Shown one piece after another: positions 14,984 through 22,221 of a stretch of 22,548 nucleotides of DNA. Source of the stretch: an uncultured Clostridia bacterium (GTDB lineage Bacteria; Bacillota; Clostridia; Oscillospirales; Ruminococcaceae); NCBI GenBank assembly GCA_938014855.1, contig CALLQM010000192.1, positions 1 to 22,548 of the forward strand, read 5' to 3'. The position numbers and the translations under genes were made by a program. Below the pieces are notes generated by a model. It did not search any database. It was not told the DNA's origin and worked only from the letters and a program-made list of their open reading frames with translations. How positions within the stretch are numbered: position 1 is the stretch's first letter; every line of letters begins with the position of its first letter.

Positions 14984-16513
14984 ATGAAACATAAAATTTA
15001 TGCGCTTTTAATAGCGTTTGCAGCCATTTTTACAAGCTGTAATTCTGCGGATATCGATGACCAGCAATTTGATATTCTTCAGCCTGTAACTTCGAGCGAA
15101 ACCGAAACCCCAAAACAACCGGTTCAGCCTGTGAGTGAAGTGAGGCTGGGATATTCGTCTGGTGATTCGCTTAATCCCTATAAAATGACTACTCAAATTA
15201 ATCGGGAGCTGGTTCCGCTTCTGTATGACAGCTTGACGAGGCCGGATAAAACTTACCGTCCTCAAAATCAGCTTGCTGCGGAAGTTTTAGTGGAGGGAAC
15301 TCTTTGTACGGTGAAGTTTCGGCATGATGTGCAGTTTTCAGATGGCACTCTGCTTACCGGAGCCGATATTGTTTATTCGCTTCAAACCGCCGCAGCGTCT
15401 GAAACGAATTGGAAAATGACTCTGCAAAATGTGGCATCTTCATCGGTAAATGCCGATGGTGATGTGGAAATTCAACTTTATCAACCAGATGCGGATTTTG
15501 CGGCACTGCTTTCGTTTCCAATTATTAAAAATGGAACAAAAGATATGGATTATCCAACGGGGATCAGTAAATTTTATGTTGGCGGCGCATGGCTGAATGG
15601 GCTTAATTTAACTGTCAATCCTTTATATTATGGAGCGAAAGGCAATGTAAAAAAGATTACGCTAGTCAACATGCCTGATCCTGACACACAACAGTTTAGT
15701 CTGAAGAGTGGGGAAATTGATTTAATTTATTCTGATTTAAGCAGTTCTGAAAATACGGCAATGTCTGCTTCAACAGTTCCGGTAACGCTGAATCGGCTGG
15801 TTTACATCGGAATTAATGGCGGACGCGGTCTTCTCCAAAAGGCAGAATTTCGCAAAGCACTCTCTACTGCATTAAACCGTGACGAGTTGGTATCCAAAGC
15901 ATATGTAACTCGTGCGCTGGGCTCTTTGTATCCATTTAATCCGGACTTTTATCGGCTAGAAAAAATCGAGCCTTCTGCACTTCGCAATCTAACCGCAGCA
16001 GATGCACTGTTGGATGATTTGGGTCTGACACAAACGGATCAACATGGTTTTCGTATGTTGAATCAAACTCCGATTACGCTGACTTTGCTTGTGAACAGTG
16101 ACAATGCCTGCCGCAATGCGGCTGCATCTTTAATCACCGAGCAGCTTGCGCAAATTGGGATTCGAGTAGAGGTATCCGCACAATCGTTTTCGCAGTATGA
16201 GAAGTCGATTGCATCCGGCAGCTATGACCTATACCTTGGTGAAGTTCGGCTGATGGATAATATGGATTTTTCCATGCTGATAAGCGGCGGCTCTCTCGGC
16301 TATTCTACACCGTATAGCCAAGAGGTAGCTGATTTGTATAAGCTATATAAAGAAACGGGATCTGGTATAGAGTCGCTTTGTACTGCGCTATATAACCAAT
16401 CTCCGTTTATTCCGATTGTTTTTCGGCAGGGGATGATTGCATTTAATCGGGAATTCCAAGCCGAAATAGTTGCAACCGAACAGGATATTTTTTATAATAT
16501 AATGGAATGGTAA
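14984..16513 (+). CDS. Orphan family-5 extracellular solute-binding lipoprotein
   Basis: An oligopeptide/nickel-type (SBP_bac_5) binding protein of 509 residues. The ATG at 14984 follows GGAGA by about seven bases; an in-frame TTG at 14969 overlaps that site. The signal peptide ends with FTSC, putative lipid-modified Cys19, then a Gln/Pro/Thr tether. The domain shows the family pattern: SLNPY, LLYDSLTRPD, VKFRHDVQFSDGTLLTGADIVYS and, later, RKALSTALNRDELV. Family members bind peptides, metals or sugars for Dpp/Opp-type transporters. No permease or ATPase is adjacent, so it must work with components elsewhere or act as a sensor. It is probably monocistronic. The asp23 promoter is embedded in its last codons. 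The ligand is unknown. Confidence 0.88.
   Translation: MKHKIYALLIAFAAIFTSCNSADIDDQQFDILQPVTSSETETPKQPVQPVSEVRLGYSSGDSLNPYKMTTQINRELVPLLYDSLTRPDKTYRPQNQLAAEVLVEGTLCTVKFRHDVQFSDGTLLTGADIVYSLQTAAASETNWKMTLQNVASSSVNADGDVEIQLYQPDADFAALLSFPIIKNGTKDMDYPTGISKFYVGGAWLNGLNLTVNPLYYGAKGNVKKITLVNMPDPDTQQFSLKSGEIDLIYSDLSSSENTAMSASTVPVTLNRLVYIGINGGRGLLQKAEFRKALSTALNRDELVSKAYVTRALGSLYPFNPDFYRLEKIEPSALRNLTAADALLDDLGLTQTDQHGFRMLNQTPITLTLLVNSDNACRNAAASLITEQLAQIGIRVEVSAQSFSQYEKSIASGSYDLYLGEVRLMDNMDFSMLISGGSLGYSTPYSQEVADLYKLYKETGSGIESLCTALYNQSPFIPIVFRQGMIAFNREFQAEIVATEQDIFYNIMEW
16470..16498 (+). promoter_or_regulatory. Promoter of the asp23-fakA-bioY operon inside the upstream gene's end
   Basis: TTGCAA (16470-16475) and TATAAT (16493-16498) have a 17-bp spacer. 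They lie in the last 15 codons of the binding-protein gene, about 60 bp before the asp23 start. Confidence 0.7.
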
Positions 16514-16557
16514 AGCAATACTTTTTATAGATAGGAACATATAAGGAGGTTTTAGTT

Positions 16558-16914
16558 TTGATCAGCATGGAAAACCAATATGGTACGATAGAGATCTCTC
16601 AGGAATATTTTGCAAATCTGGTTGGAAAAGCTGCGTCTGAATGTTTTGGTGTTGCAGGAATGGTAAGTCTGCCTGCTCAAGGTATCCGCGCTGCTTTGTC
16701 GCAGAAAGATATTTTGGACAAAGGCGTGCGTGTCCGCACCTCCGGCGGTGGACTAGTGATTGATCTGCATATCGTAGTGGTGTATGGTATGAATATTTCT
16801 GCGATTGTAAAAAGCATAATTAATAAAGTTCGTTATACGGTGGAACAGTCCACCAACCTTGATGTTGCAAAAGTAAATGTATATGTAGATTCAATGAAGA
16901 CAGACAAGGAATAA
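16558..16914 (+). CDS. Asp23/Gls24-family envelope stress protein
   Basis: The 118-residue protein opens with YGTIEISQEYFANLVGKAASECFGVAGM, the usual start of Asp23/Gls24 proteins of the YloU type, and ends with a repeat-like beta/alpha segment (LVIDLHIVVVYG, then VAKVNVYVDS). Members are small cytosolic or membrane-anchored proteins tied to cell-envelope homeostasis. The start is taken as TTG at 16558 because AGGAGG lies eight bases upstream; the ATG at 16567 is 17 bases from it. It is followed 34 bp later by a FakA-like gene, as yloU-yloV in Bacillus, which supports the call. Confidence 0.9.
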   Translation: MISMENQYGTIEISQEYFANLVGKAASECFGVAGMVSLPAQGIRAALSQKDILDKGVRVRTSGGGLVIDLHIVVVYGMNISAIVKSIINKVRYTVEQSTNLDVAKVNVYVDSMKTDKE

Positions 16915-16948
16915 GGGACAAAACTGTAAGTATGGGGGTCAAAACATC

Positions 16949-18607
16949 GTGATAACAGGTAAAATGCTTAAAGATGCATTTATCTCGGCAGCTAACAATA
17001 TAACCAACCAGCGTCAGCGTGTGGATGCGCTGAATGTATTTCCGGTTCCGGATGGTGATACGGGAACCAATATGTCGATGTCTGCTTCTGCGGCAAAACG
17101 GGAGCTTCTTCGAGTTTCGGATGATGCACCCGTTTCACAGGTAGCGGATGTATGTGCATCTGCCTTGCTTCGCGGCGCTCGTGGAAATTCTGGGGTTATC
17201 TTGTCTTTGCTGTTCCGGGGTTTTTCAAAGGGACTAAAAAATTTACAGGAAGCTGGCGCGGAACATTTGGTAATCGCACTGGAAAATGGTGTAGAGTCTG
17301 CCTATAAAGCCGTTATGAAACCTACTGAGGGTACGATCTTAACCGTCGCACGCTTGGCTGCTGAGACAGCTCGTGAAGCGCTTGATGATGAGATGACCCC
17401 GCAGGAAATTTGGTCTGTTATCATTGATGCGGCTCAGCAAGCTTTGCAGCAAACACCGGAAATGCTTCCGGTACTTAAAAAAGCCGGTGTTGTTGATGCC
17501 GGCGGACAGGGGCTTTTGGTTATTTTTGAGGGAATGAAAACTGTATTTGATGGAAATGCAGGAATCTCCCTTATGGAAGAAGAAACGAACGACGCCAACA
17601 CGATTTATCCTGATCGGAATGCCGCGGGAGAATATGAGGGCGAAATTACGTTCACCTATTGCACCGAATTTCTTGTAATTAAAAAAGAAAAAAGCGTAGA
17701 TCCCCAGCCATTGCGCACATATTTAGAATCAATCGGAGATTGTGTTGTGGTGGTTGATGATGACGAAATCATTAAATGCCATGTCCATACCGATAATCCC
17801 GGGAATGCTTTACAGAAAGCGCTGGAAAATGGTATGTTGACCAATATGAAAATCGAAAACATGCGGGAACAGCACGCCAACCAAAAAGCCAGTATCGTGG
17901 AGCCAGTTACAGAACAGGCACTGCCTTATGCGGTGGTGGATCCTTCCCGCACCTTTGGCTTCATTGCGGTAGCGGCAGGAAAAGGTGTTCAGCAGCTATT
18001 TGAAGATCTGGGAGTGGATCACATTGTTAGCGGCGGCCAAACGATGAATCCATCTACGGATGACATCCTTTCCGCTGTGCATGCGACCCCGTCTAAGACT
18101 GTTTTTGTCCTTCCTAACAATAAAAATATCATCATGGCGGCGGAACAAGCGGCAAAACTTGCCGACCGTAATGTGGTGGTATTGCCCACGCGGACGATCC
18201 CACAGGGCTTATCTGCAATGCTTGCGTTTGATCCTGACGCGGACGTAACGGAAAACATGATTACAATGCAAAAAGCATTTGAACGTGTTGGAACTGGTCA
18301 AATCACCTTTGCGGCGCGTGACAGTGATTATGATGGACATAAAATCAAACAGGGCGAACTGTTGGCGCTTGAAAACGGAAAGGTTTCCTTTACAGAAAAG
18401 GATTTGGCGAAATCCTTGACGCGTCTTACAAAATCTTTGGTGCATAAGGACAGCAGCTTTATAACATTGCTGTATGGTGAAGATATTTCGGATGAAACTG
18501 CAGAAGAAATGCGGCAGGCAGTTGTATCAAAGTTATCGGATGATATAGAAGTAGCACTTATTAATGGCGGTCAGCCTGTTTACTATTTTATTGTTTCGGT
18601 AGAATAA
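16949..18607 (+). CDS. fakA: DAK2-domain fatty acid kinase FakA-like protein (YloV)
   Basis: A cytosolic kinase that phosphorylates fatty acids held by FakB carriers, feeding phospholipid synthesis from exogenous or recycled acids. The N-terminal DhaL/DAK2 domain (about 1-200) carries the nucleotide/Mg loop DALNVFPVPDGDTGTNMS with Asp35 and Asp37, plus RGARGNSGVILS. A middle domain and a DegV-like C-terminal domain follow; 552 residues is the normal length. The start GTG at 16949 has only a G-rich upstream site (GGGGG). It lies between Asp23 and BioY on one strand with short gaps, consistent with an operon. No FakB gene is present in the window. The middle segment contains CHVHTDNPG, as in FakA. 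Confidence 0.93.
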   Translation: MITGKMLKDAFISAANNITNQRQRVDALNVFPVPDGDTGTNMSMSASAAKRELLRVSDDAPVSQVADVCASALLRGARGNSGVILSLLFRGFSKGLKNLQEAGAEHLVIALENGVESAYKAVMKPTEGTILTVARLAAETAREALDDEMTPQEIWSVIIDAAQQALQQTPEMLPVLKKAGVVDAGGQGLLVIFEGMKTVFDGNAGISLMEEETNDANTIYPDRNAAGEYEGEITFTYCTEFLVIKKEKSVDPQPLRTYLESIGDCVVVVDDDEIIKCHVHTDNPGNALQKALENGMLTNMKIENMREQHANQKASIVEPVTEQALPYAVVDPSRTFGFIAVAAGKGVQQLFEDLGVDHIVSGGQTMNPSTDDILSAVHATPSKTVFVLPNNKNIIMAAEQAAKLADRNVVVLPTRTIPQGLSAMLAFDPDADVTENMITMQKAFERVGTGQITFAARDSDYDGHKIKQGELLALENGKVSFTEKDLAKSLTRLTKSLVHKDSSFITLLYGEDISDETAEEMRQAVVSKLSDDIEVALINGGQPVYYFIVSVE

Positions 18608-18629
18608 ACCAATATTAAGAAGGGTTGCC

Positions 18630-19178
18630 ATGCTTGATTCCAAACTAGGGAAATTATTATCTGCTGCCGTTTTAATGATTCTTGCAGTGGTCTTGGCACA
18701 AGTGTCGAAAGCGATACCGATGACCCCGGTACCGCTTTCCGCGGTGCTGGTCGCTGTATTACTTGCAGGAGCTTTGCTCGACCGAAAAACCGCGTTGCTG
18801 TCTCTTTCTGCCTATGTGCTGTGCGGACTTTTGGGAGCACCGGTTTTTCCGCATTCATCTGGGGGACTGCATGTATTGTCAGGCCCTACAGGGGGATTTA
18901 TCTTGTCATACCCGTTGGTGGCTGTCTTAATAGCTTGTATGGCTGAAAAATGGGGACGAGGGTTTTTAAAGTATACGCTTTATATGGTACTCTCTTTGCT
19001 AGCCAGCTATGGAATTGGGACAGCACAGCTGCTGGCAATCACCAAGGCTGGCTTTGGCATGGGATTGAAGATGGCAGTTACGCCGTTTTTATTGCCGGAT
19101 TTGGTGTTCTGTTTCATTGCCGCGGCCATTGCTTCGATATATGACCGTATTTTTCGACACCTGAAAAATGCATCATAA
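18630..19178 (+). CDS. bioY: Biotin transporter BioY (ECF S component)
   Basis: A six-helix membrane protein that captures biotin, alone or with the shared energy-coupling module EcfA1-A2-T. The 182 residues show the BioY hallmarks: an N-terminal helix followed by PMTPVPLSAVLVAVLLAGALL, and the segment GGLHVLSGPTGGFILSYP. A C-terminal helical pair ends in a basic tail. The ATG lies 22 bp after the fakA stop, with AGAAGGG upstream, so it is probably the last gene of the asp23-fakA operon. No BirA-type operator is seen in the short gap. No ecfA or ecfT genes are nearby. Coupling biotin uptake with fatty-acid activation makes sense because biotin is the cofactor of acetyl-CoA carboxylase. Confidence 0.94.
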   Translation: MLDSKLGKLLSAAVLMILAVVLAQVSKAIPMTPVPLSAVLVAVLLAGALLDRKTALLSLSAYVLCGLLGAPVFPHSSGGLHVLSGPTGGFILSYPLVAVLIACMAEKWGRGFLKYTLYMVLSLLASYGIGTAQLLAITKAGFGMGLKMAVTPFLLPDLVFCFIAAAIASIYDRIFRHLKNAS

Positions 19179-19218
19179 GTCACGGAAGAATAACAGTGTA
19201 TAATTGCTGAAACCAAGA

Positions 19219-19240
19219 TTTTGCGGAAAAAGCCGTAAAA
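19219..19240 (+). repeat. Short inverted repeat next to the alaS promoter
   Basis: TTTTGCGG and CCGTAAAA (one G-U) flank six bases and end four bases before the -35. It has no plus-strand T run, so it is not an obvious terminator for bioY. The role is unknown. Confidence 0.35.
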
Positions 19241-19243
19241 GAG

Positions 19244-19272
19244 TTGACAATTGTACGCCGTAAGTATATACT
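19244..19272 (+). promoter_or_regulatory. Promoter of the T-box alaS transcript
   Basis: A perfect TTGACA (19244-19249) and TATACT (19267-19272) are 17 bp apart. Confidence 0.85.
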
Positions 19273-19279
19273 ACAGAAA

Positions 19280-19510
19280 GATATGGCATTGATGGGGAAA
19301 ATTGCGTATTCTCAGCACAGAGAGGAATACATTGGTGAAAGTATTTCGAAAACCGCAAAAGCCGCCCCGGAGCTTTCCGACGATGAGTCGGACGTGTTGG
19401 AGCGTTAATCCGTTCGAGTGGTGCAGGGTCTCTGCACAATTTGGGTGGTACCACGGAATGTGTTTATGCACGCTTTTCGTCCCATTATTTGGGATGGAAG
19501 GCTTTTTTAT
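19280..19510 (+). ncRNA. T-box leader responding to tRNA-Ala
   Basis: The gap between bioY and alaS is a T-box riboswitch. The T-box sequence GGGTGGTACCACGG is at 19443-19456; its TGGT can pair with the ACCA end of tRNA-Ala. Stem I is readable: GGGG (19294-19297) pairs with CCCC (19365-19368), and TTGCG (19302-19306) with CGCAA (19354-19358). The enclosed internal loop holds GCC at 19361-19363, an Ala codon followed by G, the likely specifier. The distal AGAGAG and GGTGAAA elements flank an apical stem GAATAC/GTATTT. Uncharged tRNA-Ala would favour the antiterminator and alaS expression. Confidence 0.93.
19472..19508 (+). terminator. T-box regulated terminator
   Basis: GCTTTTCGTCCCA pairs with TGGGATGGAAGGC (some G-U pairs) around a five-base loop, followed by TTTTTT. 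It competes with the antiterminator formed by the T-box sequence. Confidence 0.85.
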
Positions 19511-19540
19511 TTTGAAATCTTTTAAGGAGCGATCAATTCA

Positions 19541-21070
19541 ATGGAATGGACAGGACTTAATGAACTGCGTGAAAAATTCCTTAGCTTTTTTGAGAGCAAG
19601 GAACATCTTCGGCTTCAGAGTTTTCCTCTGGTTCCGCATAACGATGCAAGCCTATTGCTGATTAACTCAGGTATGGCACCAATGAAAAAATGGTTTTTAG
19701 GGCTGGAAACTCCGCCGAGAAAGCGCGTCACCACCTGCCAGAAGTGCATCCGCACGCCTGATATTGAAAACGTTGGAAAAACTGCACGTCATGGCACTTA
19801 TTTTGAAATGTTGGGTAACTTTTCGTTTGGAGATTACTTCAAGCATGAAGCAACTGCTTGGGCTTGGGAGTTTATCACAAAAGAGTTAGGTCTGCCGGAA
19901 GATCGTCTTTGGGTATCCGTTTATGAGGACGACGATGAGGCTGTAGAAATTTGGACAAAAGAAGTTGGGGTAGACCCAACCCATATTGTTCGTATGGGCA
20001 AAGAAGATAATTTCTGGGAGATTGGCTCCGGTCCCTGCGGTCCATGTTCGGAAATTTACTTTGACCGCGGTGAAAAATATGGCTGTGGAAGTCCGGACTG
20101 CGGAGTCGGCTGTGAGTGTGACCGCTTTATTGAGTTTTGGAATTTGGTCTTTTCTCAGTTTGACGGCGATGGAGAAGGCCATTATGAACGTATGGAGCAT
20201 CCAAATATCGATACCGGAATGGGTCTTGAGCGCCTGGCCTGCATACTGCAGGATGTAGACAACCTGTTTGAGGTAGATACCGTTCAGAACATTATGAAAC
20301 ATATTTCTAGAATTGCTGGCGTGAAATACCATGAAAGTGACAAGAACGATGTTTCTCTGCGTGTTATCACAGACCATATTCGTTCAACAACCTTTATGGT
20401 AGGCGATGGCGTATTGCCGCAAAATGAGGGTAGAGGATATGTTTTGCGCCGTTTGCTCCGTCGTGCTGCTCGTCATGGCAGACTGCTTGGCATCACGGAG
20501 CCGTTCCTGTATAAAGTTTGTGAAACTGTCATTCAGGAAAACGCTTCCGCTTATCCTGACCTTGTAGAAAACAAAGATTATATTGTTAAAGTCGTGAAAG
20601 TGGAAGAAGAACGTTTTGCCCGCACGATTGACCAAGGTCTTGGCATGCTCAATTCTATGATTGAAAAGATTGAAGCAGACGGCAAAGAAAAAATCTTAAA
20701 AGGTGCCGATGCATTCAAGCTTTATGATACGTTTGGATTCCCAGTTGATTTGATTCGTGAAATTTTGGAAGAGCACAAAATTGCGCTGGATGAACAGGGA
20801 TTCACCAAATTTATGGATGAACAAAAACAGCGTGCTCGTGATGCGCGTGCTGCTATGGGCGATTTGGGCTGGAAAGAGGATGTTCTTGCGGACATCAAAG
20901 AAAAAGGCCGTTTCGTAGGGTATACACAGACCGAAATTGAAGCCAAAATCGTTGCACTCGTAAAAGATAACCAAAGAGTGGATATGCTTGAAGACGGCGA
21001 AATGGGAGAGATTGTACTCGATGTCACTCCGTTCTATGCGGAGAGCGGCGGACAGGCAGGGGACAGCTGA
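19541..21070 (+). CDS. alaS: Alanyl-tRNA synthetase, catalytic part ending at an in-frame UGA
   Basis: This part attaches alanine to tRNA-Ala. It holds the class II catalytic domain with TCQKCIRTPDIENVGKTARH, FEMLGNFSFGDYFKHEA and GPCGPCSEIYFDRG, the tRNA-recognition helices, and the start of the beta-barrel domain up to YAESGGQAGDS. The ATG follows AAGGAG by about 14 bases. Translation stops at TGA 21068-21070, codon 510. The frame continues uninterrupted after it with the rest of AlaRS, so no frameshift is involved. The codon sits where other AlaRS have Gly (GGQxGDxG), one base from GGA. Fragments of E. coli AlaRS of about 460 residues retain aminoacylation, so this part might be active but without editing. 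A sequencing error is a serious alternative. Confidence 0.9.
   Translation: MEWTGLNELREKFLSFFESKEHLRLQSFPLVPHNDASLLLINSGMAPMKKWFLGLETPPRKRVTTCQKCIRTPDIENVGKTARHGTYFEMLGNFSFGDYFKHEATAWAWEFITKELGLPEDRLWVSVYEDDDEAVEIWTKEVGVDPTHIVRMGKEDNFWEIGSGPCGPCSEIYFDRGEKYGCGSPDCGVGCECDRFIEFWNLVFSQFDGDGEGHYERMEHPNIDTGMGLERLACILQDVDNLFEVDTVQNIMKHISRIAGVKYHESDKNDVSLRVITDHIRSTTFMVGDGVLPQNEGRGYVLRRLLRRAARHGRLLGITEPFLYKVCETVIQENASAYPDLVENKDYIVKVVKVEEERFARTIDQGLGMLNSMIEKIEADGKEKILKGADAFKLYDTFGFPVDLIREILEEHKIALDEQGFTKFMDEQKQRARDARAAMGDLGWKEDVLADIKEKGRFVGYTQTEIEAKIVALVKDNQRVDMLEDGEMGEIVLDVTPFYAESGGQAGDS
21068..21070 (+). other. alaS: In-frame TGA within alaS
   Basis: TGA replaces a conserved Gly codon in the beta-barrel domain. 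Homology continues in the same frame on both sides. A hairpin with arms GCAGTC and GACTGC (21087-21112) starts 16 bases downstream; its relevance is unproven. Confidence 0.9.
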
Positions 21071-22180
21071 AGCATTACAGCTGGTGGCAGTCATTTTGCT
21101 GTGTACGACTGCAAAAAATCCCAAACCGGTCATTCTGTCCACGTTGGTGAATTGACGGTCGGAACGCTCAGTGTTGGCGATACAGTTAAAGTTTCAATTG
21201 ATCTTGAACGCCGCCGAGATATCATGCGCAACCATACTTCCTGCCATCTTCTTCAGGCCGCACTGCGTTCTGTTCTTGGGGACCATGTGCATCAGGCTGG
21301 TGCATTCTATGATAATAAGATATGTCGTTTCGACTTCAGTCATTTCAGTGCAGTAACTCCGGAAGAACTGGAAAAGGTTGAAGAACTGGTTAACAACATG
21401 ATTTTGTCTTCTATTGATGTAACCGTTCAGGAAATGCCGATTGAAGAAGCGAAAAAATTGGGTGCGATGGCGCTGTTTGGCGAGAAATATGGCGATACAG
21501 TTCGTGTCTGCAATGTTAAGGGCAAATCCATTGAATTCTGCGGCGGTACACATTTGGATAATACCGCAAAAGTCGGGCTGTTTAAAATCTTGAAAGAATC
21601 ATCGGTAGCAGCTGGTGTACGCCGTATTGAGGCGGTGACAGGGAAAAATGTTCTGAGCCATATTCATGCACAGGAAGCATTGATGAATGAGACTGCGGCG
21701 GCTCTTAAAGTTGGAAATCCGGCTGAATTACCTGCAAAGGCGGCTTCACTTAACAATGAACTCAAAGAACTTCAGCATGCACTGGAATCGGCTGAGAATA
21801 AGCTGGCAGAAAGCCAAATGAGCGGCATGTTTGAAAACGAGAAAGATGTTAACGGTGTTCAAGTTGCGTCTGCTAAAATTGCAGGAGCAAAAGCAGATGC
21901 GCTTAGACATATGGGCGACCGTGCGAAAGAAAGCAATCCGGATTCCGTTTGCGTATTCACAACGGTAAACGACGGAAAAGCTACCATACTGGTTGCGTGC
22001 GGAAAACAAGCAGTTGCAAAAGGCGCACATGCCGGAAAAATCATCAAGGAATTGACTGCATTGTGCGGCGGAAGCGGCGGCGGACGTCCGGACAACGCAA
22101 TGGGTGGTTGTACCGAACCTGCAAAACTTGATGGTGCGCTGGAAAAGCTGCCTGAGATTGTTGCAAACTATGTAAAATAA
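21071..22180 (+). CDS. alaS: Alanyl-tRNA synthetase, editing and C-Ala part after the in-frame UGA
   Basis: Same frame as the upstream part; together they make about 879 residues plus the UGA position, the normal AlaRS length. The editing domain retains its zinc/active-site residues: HTSCH (HxxxH) and CGGTH (CxxxH). GAMALFGEKYGDTVRV and GVRRIEAVTG are also intact. The C-terminal C-Ala domain ends with the glycine-rich GGSGGGRPDNAMGG. This part would hydrolyse Ser- or Gly-mischarged tRNA-Ala. If translated separately, the first candidate starts are GTG 21101 and ATG 21224, neither with a good ribosome site. The preserved motifs show no decay, which argues for a full-length product by read-through or for a base-call error rather than an old pseudogene. 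Confidence 0.85.
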   Translation, partial: SITAGGSHFAVYDCKKSQTGHSVHVGELTVGTLSVGDTVKVSIDLERRRDIMRNHTSCHLLQAALRSVLGDHVHQAGAFYDNKICRFDFSHFSAVTPEELEKVEELVNNMILSSIDVTVQEMPIEEAKKLGAMALFGEKYGDTVRVCNVKGKSIEFCGGTHLDNTAKVGLFKILKESSVAAGVRRIEAVTGKNVLSHIHAQEALMNETAAALKVGNPAELPAKAASLNNELKELQHALESAENKLAESQMSGMFENEKDVNGVQVASAKIAGAKADALRHMGDRAKESNPDSVCVFTTVNDGKATILVACGKQAVAKGAHAGKIIKELTALCGGSGGGRPDNAMGGCTEPAKLDGALEKLPEIVANYVK

Positions 22181-22200
22181 ACAGGAAATCCTGTTTTAAT
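22180..22200 (+). terminator. Weak terminator-like hairpin after alaS
   Basis: AACAGG pairs with CCTGTT around AAAT, followed by an AT-rich stretch. The stem is short; alaS and the HIT gene may still be cotranscribed. Confidence 0.35.
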
Positions 22201-22221
22201 AATTGAAAAGGGGGAACTAAA

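Noticed and set aside
19179..19540. Small protein frames (such as 19302-19661) in the alaS leader
   Set aside because: They lie over the T-box RNA and lack ribosome sites; the RNA structure accounts for the region.
21068..21070. Genome-wide reassignment of UGA to glycine
   Set aside because: Other genes here end naturally at TGA: yifB, pgcA, the 70-residue gene before its terminator, and the small membrane protein overlapping rluA. Only one internal TGA is seen.
19541..22180. A frameshift as the cause of the alaS break
   Set aside because: Both parts are in the same reading frame and homology resumes directly after the stop; only a single TGA codon separates them.
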